A DNA stretch of 64,000 bases from Bacterioplanes sp965233665 (GTDB lineage Bacteria > Pseudomonadota > Gammaproteobacteria > Pseudomonadales > Oceanobacteraceae). Shown here one piece after another: positions 63,148 to 64,000 of the stretch (positions within the stretch are counted from its first letter, which is position 1; every line of letters begins with the position of its first letter). The stretch is taken from positions 74,652 to 138,651 of the forward strand of contig CBDDTG010000027.1 of NCBI GenBank assembly GCA_965233665.1, written 5' to 3'. A program made the translations under genes and the position numbers. The notes beneath the pieces are model-generated. The model had not been told where the DNA came from. It did not search any database and saw only the letters and a list, made by a program, of their open reading frames with translations.

Positions 63148-63486
63148 TTAGCTCTCGCAGAGCTCGTCACCATGATAGGCGCCATCGCACCAAATACCCT
63201 GCAGCATAACCTCGCCAGACGCATCGTATGATGTGCCATGACCGTGCATCATGCCGTTAGCAAACTCGCCGATGTGGCTGGAGCCATCTGGGTATTCCAG
63301 CATGCCCTGGCCGTTTAAGTAGCCATTGGCATATTCACCGGTATAGACCTCGCCCGTCGGGAAAATCGTTTGACCATGCCCGTGTAATACGCCGTCCTGG
63401 TATTCCGCTTCTACTATGGTGCCATCGCTATAACTGCAGGTGACCTGGCCGTTTTTGGCGGCGTTTTTAAATGCGCCTTCACATTT
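63148..63486 (-). pseudogene. MORN-repeat protein fragment lacking a start codon
   Basis: Reading the minus strand gives about 112 codons ending in TAA with four MORN-type repeats: YQDGVLHGHGQTIFPTGEV, YANGYLNGQGMLEYPDGSS, FANGMMHGHGTSYDASGEV, and a final IWCDGAYHGDE. The start of the recognisable part is KCEGAFKNAAKNG, with Cys residues. The frame stays open upstream to a TGA near 63643, but contains no ATG, GTG or TTG in the region before the repeats, so the 5' part appears lost or frameshifted. MORN proteins often act at membranes or as effectors, but no function can be given here. Confidence 0.7.
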
Positions 63487-63603
63487 CGTAACGAGGCATA
63501 CTTTGGACGAGCTTATAGGTGAAAACTCCGTAAGTACTGCTGGGTAGACTCTTCGAAGGAAAGTAAAGACAACCTTTAGCGGTCGTCGGTGATAGATAGT
63601 GAT

Positions 63604-63789
63604 ATGACTCCGAAGAAAATCAGCGTGGATGCTTTCAACTCAAGCTTTGATGAAATTCTCCAGCGCGTAAAGATGGTTGAGTCGTTCGTAATAACGAAAC
63701 AAGGTGGAGCAGTTATTGATGGTGCCCCTAGTCGCGGTATAAGCTGTGCCAGCACTCTAGGGGGAATTTTTCGGATCTCTTCTTCGTAG
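63604..63789 (+). CDS. Phd/YefM-like antitoxin fragment
   Basis: A 61-residue frame from ATG 63604 (an in-frame ATG lies 5 codons earlier) with the antitoxin signature ISVDAFNSSFDEILQRVKMV and SFVITKQGGAVIDGAP, as in the DNA-binding N-terminal domain of Phd/YefM proteins. It stops after a short degenerate tail (LGGIFRISSS), without the C-terminal part that wraps the toxin, so it is probably truncated. No toxin gene is visible. The region overlaps the open frame upstream of the MORN fragment on the other strand. Probably a remnant of a toxin-antitoxin module. Confidence 0.6.
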   Translation: MTPKKISVDAFNSSFDEILQRVKMVESFVITKQGGAVIDGAPSRGISCASTLGGIFRISSS

Positions 63790-63949
63790 ATAAGTGCCAT
63801 TTTTGATTAAAATATGAACGACTATAGAGGGTGTGGTCGCCGATAGTATGTATCGAATTGGCCGCCAGGGATATATACCTGTCTTTTTTGTGGTTTTCGT
63901 GATCTAGGGCAAAATACCCACTAGCATTTTTCATTGTAATCAACAACTC

Positions 63950-64000
63950 ATGGAGGAAAGTGCCGTCGTGAAATTGGATGATTTAAAGCAGTTAATAAAG
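63950..64000 (+). CDS. Start of an unidentified gene, cut by the window edge
   Basis: ATG at 63950 begins MEESAVVKLDDLKQLIK and the frame is open to the edge. A GTG at 63968 in the same frame is better placed relative to GGAGGAAA (63952-63959), so the start may be there. Too short to identify. Confidence 0.45.
   Translation, partial: MEESAVVKLDDLKQLIK

Noticed and set aside
63576..63946. Minus-strand frames opposite the antitoxin fragment (63576-63800, 63728-63946)
   Set aside because: No family signature; they are antisense to the better-supported Phd-like frame.
1..64000. tRNA, rRNA, CRISPR arrays and insertion sequences
   Set aside because: Intergenic stretches were read for T-loop, regularly spaced repeats and terminal inverted repeats; none was found.

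Overview
The window looks like chromosome of a free-living, probably marine or brackish gammaproteobacterium of the Pseudomonadales/Oceanospirillales type. This is inferred from gene order and protein resemblance. The divergent PBP1A / pilMNOPQ-aroK-aroB-damX-like-gltB-gltD block followed by hemE has the order known from Pseudomonas. A complete set of Mrp-type Na+/H+ antiporter genes and exported proteases fit a saline, heterotrophic life. No phage, insertion sequence, rRNA, tRNA or CRISPR array was seen.

Left part (1-9.7 kb): a lone mlaC-like gene and a PanZ-like acetyltransferase (minus strand), the hisBHAF genes of histidine synthesis (plus), serA (minus) divergent from a D-2-hydroxyglutarate dehydrogenase gene (plus), and the PBP1A gene (minus). 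The serA/dehydrogenase pair makes functional sense, because SerA-type enzymes can pass electrons to 2-oxoglutarate and the dehydrogenase re-oxidises the resulting D-2-hydroxyglutarate.

Middle part (9.8-34.5 kb): type IV pilus alignment and secretin genes pilMNOPQ, shikimate genes aroK and aroB, a DamX-like cell-division ATPase/SPOR protein, glutamate synthase gltBD, an Ig-like-domain lipoprotein gene lying between gltD and hemE, then mrpA(B)CDEFG and convergent radA. mrpE carries an apparent one-base insertion.

Right part (34.7-62.4 kb): a MetY-type sulfhydrylase, three tandem paralogous six-helix membrane proteins, an exported subtilase and an exported M14 carboxypeptidase, a YghU-type glutathione transferase, an RND efflux pair whose adaptor gene has a second apparent one-base insertion, a Cache/SBP/HD-GYP sensor in which the solute-binding module seems nested inside the Cache domain, transketolase, a solitary solute-binding protein, a SpoU RNA methyltransferase, a Baeyer-Villiger-type monooxygenase/hydrolase/SDR operon, free methionine sulfoxide reductase, an exported M3 peptidase and a small OstA-like protein.

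The last 1.5 kb (62.6-64 kb) is accessory in character: a DUF1353-like gene, a MORN-repeat reading frame without a start codon, a short Phd/YefM-like antitoxin fragment, and the start of a gene cut by the window edge. The strongest leads are the triplicated membrane-protein array, the nested sensor, the gltD-hemE insertion, the degraded right end and the two frameshifts.
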